Shown: positions 50,723-59,913 of the stretch, piece after piece | How positions within the stretch are numbered: position 1 is the first letter of the stretch | How the letters are laid out: every line of letters begins with the position of its first letter | Assembly: GCA_964035575.1 (NCBI GenBank) | Contig: OZ037905.1 | Span: 955,001 to 1,019,000, forward strand | Reading direction: 5' to 3' | From: Rhynchopus sp. YZ270_cl-10 | Lineage: Eukaryota; Euglenozoa; Diplonemea; Diplonemida; Diplonemidae | DNA: 64,000 nucleotides | Translations under genes and position numbers: made by a program | Notes under the pieces: model-generated | Seen by the model: the letters and a program-made list of their open reading frames with translations, nothing else | Databases searched by the model: none | Told to the model about the DNA's origin: nothing

Positions 50723-50804
50723 CTAAACACTTTTACGTTACCGCAGACAACCTTTTTAATTCCCTTTTCTTTTTTAACAATCTCTCCCCTAAAACACAAC
50801 CCAA

Positions 50805-51596
50805 CTATAGATCTTCATCACTGCTGTCTCCGCTTCCACAGTAGTCTGTACGGGTGTAGAGGTGGATGGTGTCGGATTTATCCGTCCATTCGACATCTCC
50901 GGGTTGGGTGGTGTACTCTTGGAAGGTGAAGTATTGGCAGAGAGCGCGTTGGGTGGCGTTTTCGGGGCGTGTGTGGAGGACGAGGTCTTTCCAGAGGAAG
51001 ATGCGGGTGCCGGGTTTGAGCTCAGTAATGACACTCAGGAGGAAGATGTCGAGGTCAATGCCGAAGAGTTTGTTGCTGCACCAGATGATCGTTGGGAGGT
51101 CGCAGACCTGGTCCCAGACCTTGCGAATGTCGTTACAGTGATACTCTACGCATGGGTTGCGTAGGCCGTGCTGTTTGCGCAGTGTCTCAAACTGCGGCTT
51201 GGCTGCCATCGCAATGTCGTAGTTCTGCGAGACAAACTCCACCCCAATGCTTCTACACCCAACCCTCGTCGCAACAGACTCCACAACATTCCCGGTTCCA
51301 CTCCCAATATCCAAAAAAACGTCCTCCGGGGTCGCCCGCGCCATCACCATCATCGTCTCAATCAGCTGGTCATTTATGTACTTCGGGCACTTCGCCCAAG
51401 ACCCATTCTTCCTCTTCCCGCAGGTCGCATACACCCTTCGCTTCATCTCCGCCATTTTGTCTGCGGACATGCTGAACGCACAGCGTGGTGGTGACATAGG
51501 GGAGTCTCTGTCACGAATCGAAGGTGGCGACATGTACATATCGTCCATCTCATCGGCATCACGCTCAACACGCGCTCTCTTGTTTCCAATTCCCAT
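50805..51596 (-). CDS. DOT1: DOT1-type histone H3 lysine methyltransferase
   Basis: 263 residues from MGIGNKRARVERDADEMDD. The open frame upstream is Phe/Pro-rich non-coding-like DNA. The SAM-binding motif I DIGSGTGNVVESVATRVGCR (96-115), acidic GVE (118-120), NDI (155-157) and WCSNKLFGIDLD (172-183) follow DOT1 order. SSDEDL and SGSGDSS-like acidic ends are also seen. DOT1 enzymes methylate the nucleosome core lysine equivalent to H3K79 (K76 in trypanosomes). The protein is short, as in kinetoplastid DOT1A/B, without the long extensions of animal DOT1L. A basic N-terminus (KRARVER) may direct nuclear import. Single exon, probably nuclear. Confidence 0.85.
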   Translation of the reverse strand: MGIGNKRARVERDADEMDDMYMSPPSIRDRDSPMSPPRCAFSMSADKMAEMKRRVYATCGKRKNGSWAKCPKYINDQLIETMMVMARATPEDVFLDIGSGTGNVVESVATRVGCRSIGVEFVSQNYDIAMAAKPQFETLRKQHGLRNPCVEYHCNDIRKVWDQVCDLPTIIWCSNKLFGIDLDIFLLSVITELKPGTRIFLWKDLVLHTRPENATQRALCQYFTFQEYTTQPGDVEWTDKSDTIHLYTRTDYCGSGDSSDEDL

Positions 51597-53334
51597 TGTT
51601 GTGTAGGAGGTTAAAATGTAGGGGGTGGTGGAGAACTGATCAGGGTGTGAGAAAGTATTTTCTGAGATGGGGAAAAAGGGGAGGGTAAATAAAATGGAAA
51701 AAAAGTCCGTTTTTTTAATTGTCGATTGGAGAAGGGAGAAGGGTTGGGGGGAAAACTTCATTCATGTTTTGCTCTTGGAAAAGAGTACAAAGTTGAAGTT
51801 TAGCAGATGTTCCTGGGGGAGTGGGAAAGAGGAGGGAAATCCATAGTGCACCCAGATGCCTAAAGGTCCTAAAGGTTAAAAAATAAATAAATTAGATTCG
51901 TATACTTTCAGTTCACAGAATTGAAAGCAACTTGAGAGGAGGTCAACACAGAAATAAAGAAAAACGGCAATTTGAAAAGAAAAAAACGCAAGGCAACAAT
52001 GATTACGATAATATTTTCAATCGAAAGATGGCAACAAAAAAAAAAAAAAAAATACATCACAGCAACCCAGGGAAGTTCCTAAGTGGGACCGAGAACATGA
52101 AATTCTGGATTTTAGTTTTTTTTCCTTTTTTTTTTTCCTTTTTTTCCTTAGGGGGCTTTCTTGTGGTTTCTGGTGGGTTTCACTGTAGGTGACACACCAC
52201 CAGTGTGGTGAAATGGTCGAAACTCTCAAAAGCAAGAGTTTTCAGGGGGCAAGAAAAAAAAAATTGACAACAAAATCCTTCACTGTCCAGGGCTGTACCC
52301 CCAATTTTTTTTTTGCCTGCGGCGCCATTTTTCATTTTTTGCTCTGCAAAAAAGGGTTCGTTGGAAGCTAGATTTTTACACTGTACTCAAATTTTTTTGC
52401 CTGCGGCGCCATTTATATTATTTTTTGCTCCGCAAAAAGAGAAGTGCAACGCCTCACCGTTCATCGGCGGAAGCACTGGTTCCACGGGTTATCGAACCCC
52501 AGAGAGCACTTCATTGGCATGCACGCGGTTACCGCGAGGGAGCGTGTATGCAGGTACAAAATCACTGCCCCATCCAAATAATATTCCCAACGTCTTTGGG
52601 GATCCCCTTGCATTTTGCAGCCAAAAATGCAACTAGACCAAAGCAAAAAGTTCCGCGCGAGTGTAGCGCGCCCGGGTTTGGGACCCCTTTTTGAATTTCG
52701 AGGGGCGGTTAAAGTGGGCCCAGAATCACAGTTCTGACACTCATTTAGCATTGTGAGCAACTCACTAGTGGTCGTAACCAAAATTTGTATCAATCAAGAA
52801 CTTGTCCATTTTCTCGAAATGACCCCACTACAGTGAGGGTAGAGCTCGGAAAGCCCGAAAAAGGGCAAAAAACCCCACCCAAAAAAAGGAAAAAAACGGG
52901 AACATAAATCCAGAATTTTGCTGTTTTTTCCGAGAACAAGGAACAACCCTGCAGCAACCCTTCCCATTTGATAATTGGCACCTTCTCTATGGGGAGGCTC
53001 GCTCCACTTTTCGTTGGTATTTTTTTTTTTTTTTGAAAAATAAAAAAAATGAAGAAAATCACCAAAAAAATATCGGGTCTTTTGTTTGTGCGCTCAAAGC
53101 CGGAAAACAAAAAAGGCGAAAAAATTGTGTTAAACTGAAGTACGGTTGTTGTGGTTAATTGAGTACTCAAAAAGAAACAAGCGAGCTTCTGTCCTTTTCA
53201 ATCCGTTTTGTTTGCCCTGCAGCGCTGCCTCCAATCTTTTTTAGAATTGACAACAAGTTGTTTTATCAAAAAAATGTTGGGAATAATCTTCTTTTTCACC
53301 CTTTTTAAAAAAGACTAATTAAGTGTAAATGAAG
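51597..53334. other. Spacer with several repeat fragments
   Basis: 52310-52445 has two copies of GCCTGCGGCGCCATTT with GCTCTGCAAAAA or GCTCCGCAAAAA, also seen inverted near 23740-23790. A family E copy is at 52439-52535. Near 52800 ACTTGTCCATTTTCTCGAAA matches the 56.8-kb repeat. No gene. Confidence 0.55.
52439..52535 (+). repeat. Family E repeat, long copy 2
   Basis: GAGAAGTGCAACGCCTCACC, CGTTCATCGGCGGAAGCAC, then CCCCAGAGAGCACTTCATTG. CGCC/GGCG stem. Confidence 0.65.
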
Positions 53335-55080
53335 CTAAGAGGATTTTGCACGACACGGCTTGGGAAAGAGATGCGCCTCAGTGTTGAACACCCAGCAGTC
53401 GAGATTGAGGGTCGCATCGTCACTGAAGAGGAGATAGAGGTACTTCATTGTCTCTGCAAGAAACCAGGTGGGCATGGTGCCTGTGTGCGATACGGGTACT
53501 GAGTTGGCGTTGTGCACTTCGCTATAGCAGGAGTTGGGCGATTCTTTGCGCATTTTAGCGTGCGTCTCAATCGCAGTGTAGATCTCCCATCCGTAGTCAC
53601 GCCATTTTTGCTCCTTCGTCTCCCGCCATAAATAGAACAACGACTCCACTGTCTCAGGTCGCAACGAACTGCGTGGATCCTCTATCACAACCGAGGCCCT
53701 CCCTGCAATCCCCAACCCCGCTTCGTTCACTCCAATCCCTGCAAAGGAAAGTTTTTCTACACCTAACCCGGTCGCTGTTTCATAAAATTGCATACAAAAA
53801 GTCATCACCTTCTTTGCAGTGGATAAATGCAGTTTTTTTGTTGTGTCAGAGATATTAAGATATCTTGCCCCTAATGTAAGCATCCCCGGAGCAAAGCAGG
53901 CCAAATGGTGCATTGAAAAGGATTCATGAAAGGTTGAGCTGATACTTTCCCGCCGCCCTGCCTTGAGAGCGGAGGATTCTCCATCGATGGTTGCGATTAG
54001 AAGATCGGTGACGCCTTCCATTGCGTGAAGGTATCTCTTCTCTAACGAAGTATCGTCAGAAAATAATGCAGTTTTGAGTAAATACTCATAGTACGAATCC
54101 GCCTCAGCACCCAAACTCAAATACGCCATTTTCCTCTCAATATGATTAGAAACCAACCCGTTCGGAAGGGTAAACTCATTCAATATCGTGTACACATTGT
54201 CAGTCAAAGTGACCATGCTTTTTGCAATATTTCTGTTAGTAACCGTAGCATTCGTTGTCTCCAGCAACTCCACTAAAGCACGGTACTCCAACTGAACAGA
54301 CCCAACATCAGCAAGAGAATAAAAACTTCTGGAACTCCCCCTTTGCGTTTTTGGATTCCAAAAGGCATGCGGAAGCGAAACATTCCTGATCCTCGCAAAA
54401 TTTTCCGGGAGATACACTCCGTGAAGCGCAGAAGTTATTTCGACCGCTTTGTCCAACAACCCGGGGTGTTGGTTGCCGGACACAGCATAAGCAGAGAGAA
54501 GCCCGCCTACCGCTCGGATTGTTGTTTCAAAAACAGACACATCTTGTGAAACATCAAAACGGAAATCCCTCAACACCTTCTCCACCCCACGGTCAAACTC
54601 CTCGTACAACCCTGCGAGATACAACGTATCTAAAGCGTCTATAGTCTGCAGCATTAACGACCCCTTCCCCCAGTTCACTCCTTCTCCAGCGCCGTTTACT
54701 TCATCAAACCCGAAGGCATGCGTTTCATAGAATCTATACGCAGATTTAATGGTGGAGACAACCTGCTTTCGACGTGCCTTTGTCATAACTACGTCGGCAT
54801 GCGCAAAATGATGGGGTTTTTGTTGTTTTGATGTCCGGTGTTGTTGTTGGTGTTGGCGCTGCTGCGTTCTCCCTTGAAGTGCGGAGACCTCCCGTTCTAG
54901 TATAGCAAGTCTCTCGAGTACTTGGTTTCCCAATGAATTTGAATGAGTATTTGAAAGAGCAGTGGGAAGAGAAAGCGACGCTACCTCCCCTGGTTGCATG
55001 ATGTGGTACGACATTGCCCCAGCATAATACACAAGAATTGTGATCAAAATAATACAGAAATAGCGACGGGTGTCCTGCAT
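53335..55080 (-). CDS. Class I alpha-1,2-mannosidase, GH47
   Basis: Single exon, 581 residues. A short cytoplasmic N-terminus, then one membrane anchor (about 8-24, FCIILITILVYYAGAM) and a Gln/His-rich stem give the type II layout of ER or Golgi processing enzymes. The GH47 landmarks are in order: LMLQTIDALDTLYLAGLYEE, VSVFETTIRAVGGLLSAYAV, HLACFAPGMLTLGARYL, SSLRPETVESLFYLWRET with WRDYGWEIYTAIE, and TMKYLYLLFSDD with LDCWVFNTEAHLF at the C-terminus. These carry the catalytic acids and the calcium-site Thr. The enzyme trims mannose from N-glycans in the secretory pathway. ER mannosidase I and Golgi mannosidase I cannot be told apart here. No introns seen. Confidence 0.92.
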   Translation of the reverse strand: MQDTRRYFCIILITILVYYAGAMSYHIMQPGEVASLSLPTALSNTHSNSLGNQVLERLAILEREVSALQGRTQQRQHQQQHRTSKQQKPHHFAHADVVMTKARRKQVVSTIKSAYRFYETHAFGFDEVNGAGEGVNWGKGSLMLQTIDALDTLYLAGLYEEFDRGVEKVLRDFRFDVSQDVSVFETTIRAVGGLLSAYAVSGNQHPGLLDKAVEITSALHGVYLPENFARIRNVSLPHAFWNPKTQRGSSRSFYSLADVGSVQLEYRALVELLETTNATVTNRNIAKSMVTLTDNVYTILNEFTLPNGLVSNHIERKMAYLSLGAEADSYYEYLLKTALFSDDTSLEKRYLHAMEGVTDLLIATIDGESSALKAGRRESISSTFHESFSMHHLACFAPGMLTLGARYLNISDTTKKLHLSTAKKVMTFCMQFYETATGLGVEKLSFAGIGVNEAGLGIAGRASVVIEDPRSSLRPETVESLFYLWRETKEQKWRDYGWEIYTAIETHAKMRKESPNSCYSEVHNANSVPVSHTGTMPTWFLAETMKYLYLLFSDDATLNLDCWVFNTEAHLFPKPCRAKSS

Positions 55081-56131
55081 CTTATAGGGAAAAGAGAAAA
55101 AAAAAAACGAGAAAAAAAATCAGAGATTATTTAAGATAACTAAAGTATGAAGCAAACGAATCCAACTGCAGAAGAGGAGGGGTCAATAGGGGAACAAAAT
55201 GGTGTCAAATTTTCTGTGGGGGAGGGAATAGAGCTGGGGGTAAAGTGGGGTGGTGTTGTGTGAGAGGAAAAATGAATTGGGAAGTGCAGGGGGTTTTTTT
55301 TTCGGGAGAGCAAGGGGGATGAATTCCATTTTAAAAATGGGGGGTTTGTCTCGATCAAAAGGGGGGGAACTAAACAAGAAAAATGTTGAAAAGATGTGTC
55401 TCGTTTAGTGTCCTTGGTCATCTTTCAAGAAAATTTGAAAAAGAAAAAAAAAAAAAAAAAAAAAAAAAAAACAGTGCGCACCGAGATAGGTTTTGGTATG
55501 CACTGAGTATTGTTTTGCTAAAATCGTCTTTGAAAGTGGTGTGCAAAAAGAAAAAAAAGAAAAAAAGGCCACAATTTGCTGGCATCTTCTCTCCTCCTTT
55601 TATCGATTTTCCTATTTATTTATTTTCGAAATTTCTGAGAAAAATCTCACAGCTAAGGACCCTGCCACACCCTGGGGAAGAAAAGGTGTGCTGTCTGTGC
55701 CCCCTAAGCGGCCAGGGATAGGGGAGGTGCTCACATAATGTGTCAACCCTCTCAACGAGTAAAAAGGCACGCAGTCGGATCGCAAGACCTCACACAGCAC
55801 AACGCGTGCCGACAGGGCTGGTAACAAGAAAAACAAGGCTGCCTTATTCTCGATTCTCAGAAGACACAACACGCGTAGGGGGGGTGGGTGGGGTTGTTCG
55901 CATAAAAAGAGACACCTAGAGGAGTGCGGTAGTGAGTATTGACAAAAAAAAGACTGTTGTTCTGTTTGCATTGTGTTGTACCTCCTCTGTGGAAAGAAAA
56001 ATGGGGGATTGAAAAGAAAGTGCAAAAACGCTTCTGGAAACGCGAAGGTTGTATTAAAATAGTGAACACCTCGTCGTCTTTTGTTTAGTTGGTACGCTAC
56101 CCACGTCAAATACAGGCACTCCGCTAGGTAC

Positions 56132-57330
56132 TAAAGTTCTGTTGATTGTCAACAGAACTTTTTGAAAATGGGGAAAAAAAGAAAAAAAAAAAAAGTTCTG
56201 CTAAGTGGTTCAGACCCGTTCTACCTGTCAAAAAAGCTCAGGAGAAGAAGATATGGAGAGGTGAGTGCTCAAACGTCCCAAAAAAGTCAAAATCGGGCGT
56301 TGGTAAAAAAAAAAGTTGCGTACCGTGCGCCTGCGGCGCAAGCATGTACCCCACCAACGTGGACCATCAACAGAATATTTTCAAAATCGGAAATCCTAGC
56401 GGAGAGCCTGGTCAAATACGCAAAAAAAAAAAAAAAAAAAAAAAAAAGTTTGTGCTCAGAGCTCGCGCTAAAGTCCATCCCTCATCCCGGGATTTTTGGG
56501 GGTTTTGGTAGGAACGTTTTTTTTTTGCAGTACGGGGATTTCATTAAGAAACCAGAAGTTCTAATATTGTTGAGTAAGACCACCACATAGTGGACTTGCA
56601 TGTACATGTGACCCCGCCGTGGAACGCAATTGGCTCGGAAAGTCAAAAGAAAGAGGAGAAAAAAGAAAAGGGAAAAAAAAAAAAGTTGGTTACCGTGCGC
56701 CTGCGGCGCTGCCTGTTCCCTTCCAGTTTCTACAGGCAAACACTTTACCCCCTTTACCTTACACTGACGGGTTTTGACCAAAACCAAGAACTTGTCCATT
56801 TCGGCAAATTGACCCCACCACAGAACGGACGAATTCCGGAAATGCAAATGCCAGTGTTTTCGCGCATTTTCATGTTGCAAGACGTTCAGGATCAGGGAGA
56901 GAAAATCTGGTTGTGGGATTTACATTGGCCCTCTTTACCCACATGGATTTTGACCAAAACCAAAAAATTGGCCATTTCGGCAAAGTGACCCCACCACAGC
57001 GCGGACGGATTCCGGAAATTCCAATCGCGGTATGTTTTGGGGCTGAAAACCCACTGATTTTCAGGAGAAAAATTGCTTCCAAATCTCGGAATTTTCCGAA
57101 TTTTCCTGAAAATGACCCTTGTTTACGAGTATGGGTTCATATTTTGCGAAAATTTAAGTCACTAAAATTTTGTCCATTTTTCCGTATATACCCCACCACA
57201 AGCCGGGATTGGCCCGGAAATGCCACAAAACGGGGTTTCCGGGCCTCCCCAGCTAACCTTTTCAAGGAACGTTTTTCCGTACCCGAAATCCATTTTTTCC
57301 CCATTTTTTCCCATAATTAGCGCGACCACT
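56132..57330. repeat. 1.2-kb dispersed repeat, relatively intact copy
   Basis: Starts with the hairpin AGTTCTGTTGATTGTCAACA, then AAGTTCTGCTAAGTGGTTCA, GGTGAGTGCTCAAACGTCCC, GCGTACCGTGCGCCTGCGGC, and three related TTGTCCATTTCGGCAAATTG / GACCCCACCACAG segments. Parts recur at 43674-45200 (same orientation), at 45250-45500 (inverted) and near 52800. It includes possible direct sub-repeats. No coding frame. Confidence 0.6.
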
Positions 57331-57343
57331 GTTTGTGCTAGCG

Positions 57344-57372
57344 GATACTAAGTCTCTCGTGCTTAGTCATCG
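57344..57372 (+). repeat. HP1a hairpin
   Basis: GGATACTAAGTCTCTCGTGC then TTAGTCATCG. CTAAG/CTTAG stem, with the CTCTCGT heptamer in the loop. Confidence 0.6.
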
Positions 57373-57793
57373 ATTTGAGGGGGAAAGATGTAGCTGAATA
57401 GGTGATGTGCGGATGCGTGTACAGCGAACGAATCGTAGTGCACTATCGCATTTCACAGCAAGACAAAAAAAGGAGGTAAAATGGGTGAAGTTTTGTATCG
57501 AACGCCAAAAAAGGGGAATATTTTGAGTAATCGACAAAAAAGGGAGAGAGATAAGATAAAATGAAAAAACGAACTCCAACCGAGCAACAAAAAATTGGGA
57601 TAGTGCTGTTACCCCCCCCCCACTCCCCCTCCAGGGAGGATTGGAATTCAATCAATGCAGACTGCTTTAGAAATTGGTGATTCCTTTTTTTATTATTATT
57701 TTTTTGAAATACGTTGGGCTCAGTAAGGCGGTGGAGAGAGCCTATTTTTCACTTCCTTTTTGCAAAGGGGTTCCAACGTCTCCACTTTGATTG

Positions 57794-58933
57794 TCAAGAA
57801 AACTGGTCCGAATCGGAGCTGCTTTCTGGCACCGCAATCTTCTCCATCATCAACACCATGTAGGCACGCACCGCTGCCGGGTCTTCTTTGTTGATTTCTT
57901 TTGTTTCTCCACCTGTTGCTTTGAAGCGAGCTTCGAGGAGGTCGAAGGAGCCGTCCATGAAGGGACAGACACCCATTCTGAGCAGTTCGGTGGCAGCAAG
58001 CCGTTCTGCGCGGATTTCACACCTTTCGATGCAAAGAGGAAGGGGGGCAGGGTCCGTCTTCGAGGTGTCCCTCTGCAGGAGCTCTTCGGCCATCAGCTCA
58101 AAAACCTGACGATGCATCCCGATGTTCGCACTGCCAAAGACAGTCCCATCATTCGAGACCACCCCCAAAGGGGCCCCTGCAGCTACCAAGGCTGCTGTCG
58201 CCTCGATGTTCCCGCTCACCCCAGCCCAGTGGAGGGGGGTGCGGGAAAGCCAGTCTTGCTTTCCCAGGGCGCAGCCACGTTTGAGGAGAATCTTGATACA
58301 GCGAATGGAGTTCCGGTGAGACGCCCAATGAAGCGCGGTTTTTGATTTATTGTCGGTTAGATCGATGTCCGCACCGTTATCCAAAAGCATTTCAAGGATG
58401 TCCGGCGCGCCGTAGTCAGCAGCGTGATGCAAAGGGGTCCAACCACCATGGTCTTTGTGGTCCACCCGGGCACCGTATTGTACGAGGACCGTCGCAGCGG
58501 CGCAGTTTCCGTTGTAGGATGCTTTGGAGAGAGGTGACCAATCTTTGCCTGGAACCGCTTTAGCGTTGGGGTCCGCTCCGGTTCTCAAAATCTTTTCGAT
58601 AACGTCGACGTTGCCTTCCCTTTGAGAGGAGTTTGTGGTCATTTTATAGTAGTAGTCATCCACTAAAACGCCTTCATCTTTGAGAATCTCTTTGGCCAAA
58701 TGCTTTTCGTTTATCCGAACTGTTACCCCTCCGTCTGTATCGGGGATATCACTCAATTTTTCATCGTCGTCGAGAACGGTGGCATCTTCCAGCAGGATAT
58801 CGAAGGAGTTGGGTTCAACATCGATGCATGCTGCAATGGCTTGCCGCAGTCCTGCTATAGAAGCAGTAGTGGAAACAGACACGCATTCTTTTTCCCCAGC
58901 GTGGTCGACCATTATCATCATTTCATCTGACAT
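57794..58933 (-). CDS. Ubiquitin-like/ankyrin-repeat protein
   Basis: 379 residues from MSDEMMIMVDHAGEKECVSV. The upstream frame is Pro-rich and encoded by GGA/GAG repeats. Residues 5-75 look like a ubiquitin-fold module (SIAGLRQAIAACIDVEPNSF, LLEDATVLDDDEKLSDI, GVTVRINEKH). It resembles, in layout, the N-termini of the five WD40 paralogues. Then come ankyrin repeats, clearest at DWSPLSKASYNGNCAAATVL, GGWTPLHHAADYGAPDILEM, SKTALHWASHRNSIRCIKIL and SRTPLHWAGVSGNIEATAAL. The C-terminal third is helical and ends SSSDSDQFS. Likely an adaptor; partner unknown. Single exon. Confidence 0.82.
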   Translation of the reverse strand: MSDEMMIMVDHAGEKECVSVSTTASIAGLRQAIAACIDVEPNSFDILLEDATVLDDDEKLSDIPDTDGGVTVRINEKHLAKEILKDEGVLVDDYYYKMTTNSSQREGNVDVIEKILRTGADPNAKAVPGKDWSPLSKASYNGNCAAATVLVQYGARVDHKDHGGWTPLHHAADYGAPDILEMLLDNGADIDLTDNKSKTALHWASHRNSIRCIKILLKRGCALGKQDWLSRTPLHWAGVSGNIEATAALVAAGAPLGVVSNDGTVFGSANIGMHRQVFELMAEELLQRDTSKTDPAPLPLCIERCEIRAERLAATELLRMGVCPFMDGSFDLLEARFKATGGETKEINKEDPAAVRAYMVLMMEKIAVPESSSDSDQFS

Positions 58934-59913
58934 TTTTTTGTGTGTGTTTTTTTTTTCTCCTCCTTTATTCTGTTCGCAGGGTAGGGGAGAGAGAGGAGAA
59001 GAAGGAGGAGGAGGAGGAGGGGGGGGAGGAAGATGACATAGGGGGTGGTGATTGGTGTGGCTGACGACCCCAAAATAGCAGAAAGTAGCAGAAAGTAGCA
59101 CCCCCTTTCAGCCACACCAAGTGATGCGAATGACATTATCAGTCCTCACTTCACAGTCTTTTATAAAGCGAATAGGAGTGATCGGTGCTTTCGGGGAAAT
59201 CCAATCATGCCCAAAAAAAGTTTTTTTTTTTTTTGGACATGATTTTCGCGCGATGGCGGTCTCGTTGCAATGACAGCCCGACACACCATGTTTTCGGGTC
59301 AACTACCTGTCAGAGAGAATGTCAATATCGACCCCACCCCCGGAGCGCCACTGAGCAAACCACTATGTAGTAAAAAAAGGGGGGGAGACATGCTTTTTTT
59401 CCCCCTCTATTTGAAGTATATTTTGCAGAAATACTGTAGACAGAAAAAAAAAAAAGTGAAGTTGTTACTACAGGCACCTCCCGCTGACCTACATACGATG
59501 CCAAGCTGGATGAAAGCACAACAACAAAAGAGGGGGAGAGTAGTAGAAGGTGAAACGGGGTTGCATAGTGTACAAAATCAAAAAACAGATACAAAAAAAA
59601 AAAAACAAAGCAAGACTTCATATAAACAAACAAATGGAAACTTAACCATTCTTCTTTTCTACCGCTTCAGAGACATTGGGGAACATGGACAAATGAAAAA
59701 CATGGGATCAGCGGCGGGGGGGTGGGGGGTATATTTATATTCTAATGAGGTTACACATCTTTTTTTTTGCTCTCACTCTCACTCTTTTACTTCTATTGAG
59801 AATAACGACACTTCTCTAATGGCCGAAGGGGGCTGATTCGCACTTTTTGCGCGCCTATTCAACCACACCATCCTTTTCTCTTTTATATTTCCATTTTTTC
59901 CCCCCGGCTGCAG
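58934..59913. other. Spacer with a MITE and element ends
   Basis: A 67-bp MITE is at 59053. Near 59832, CTGATTCGCACTTTTTGCGC followed by CAACCACACCA matches the right end of the 1775-bp element at 46.95 kb. GGCACCTCCCGCTGACCT near 59471 recalls family E. No gene. Confidence 0.55.
59053..59119. mobile_element. 67-bp MITE with TGGTGTGGC ends, copy 2
   Basis: TGGTGTGGCTGACGACCCC, AATAGCAGAAAGTAGCA with the AGAAAGTAGC unit doubled, TTTCAGCCACACCA. Near-identical to 47888-47958. Confidence 0.7.

Larger units (their letters stand above)
49602..50804. other. Spacer with four dispersed repeats
   Basis: HP1c (49617-49722), family G (50147), HP1b (50279) and family D (50680) in order, separated by A-runs. 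No gene supported. Confidence 0.6.
55081..57793. other. Long spacer with a 1.2-kb dispersed repeat
   Basis: 55081-56130 is low-complexity with A-runs. 56132-57330 is a dispersed repeat. An HP1a copy is at 57344, and the remainder is unique A-rich DNA. No gene seen. Confidence 0.55.
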
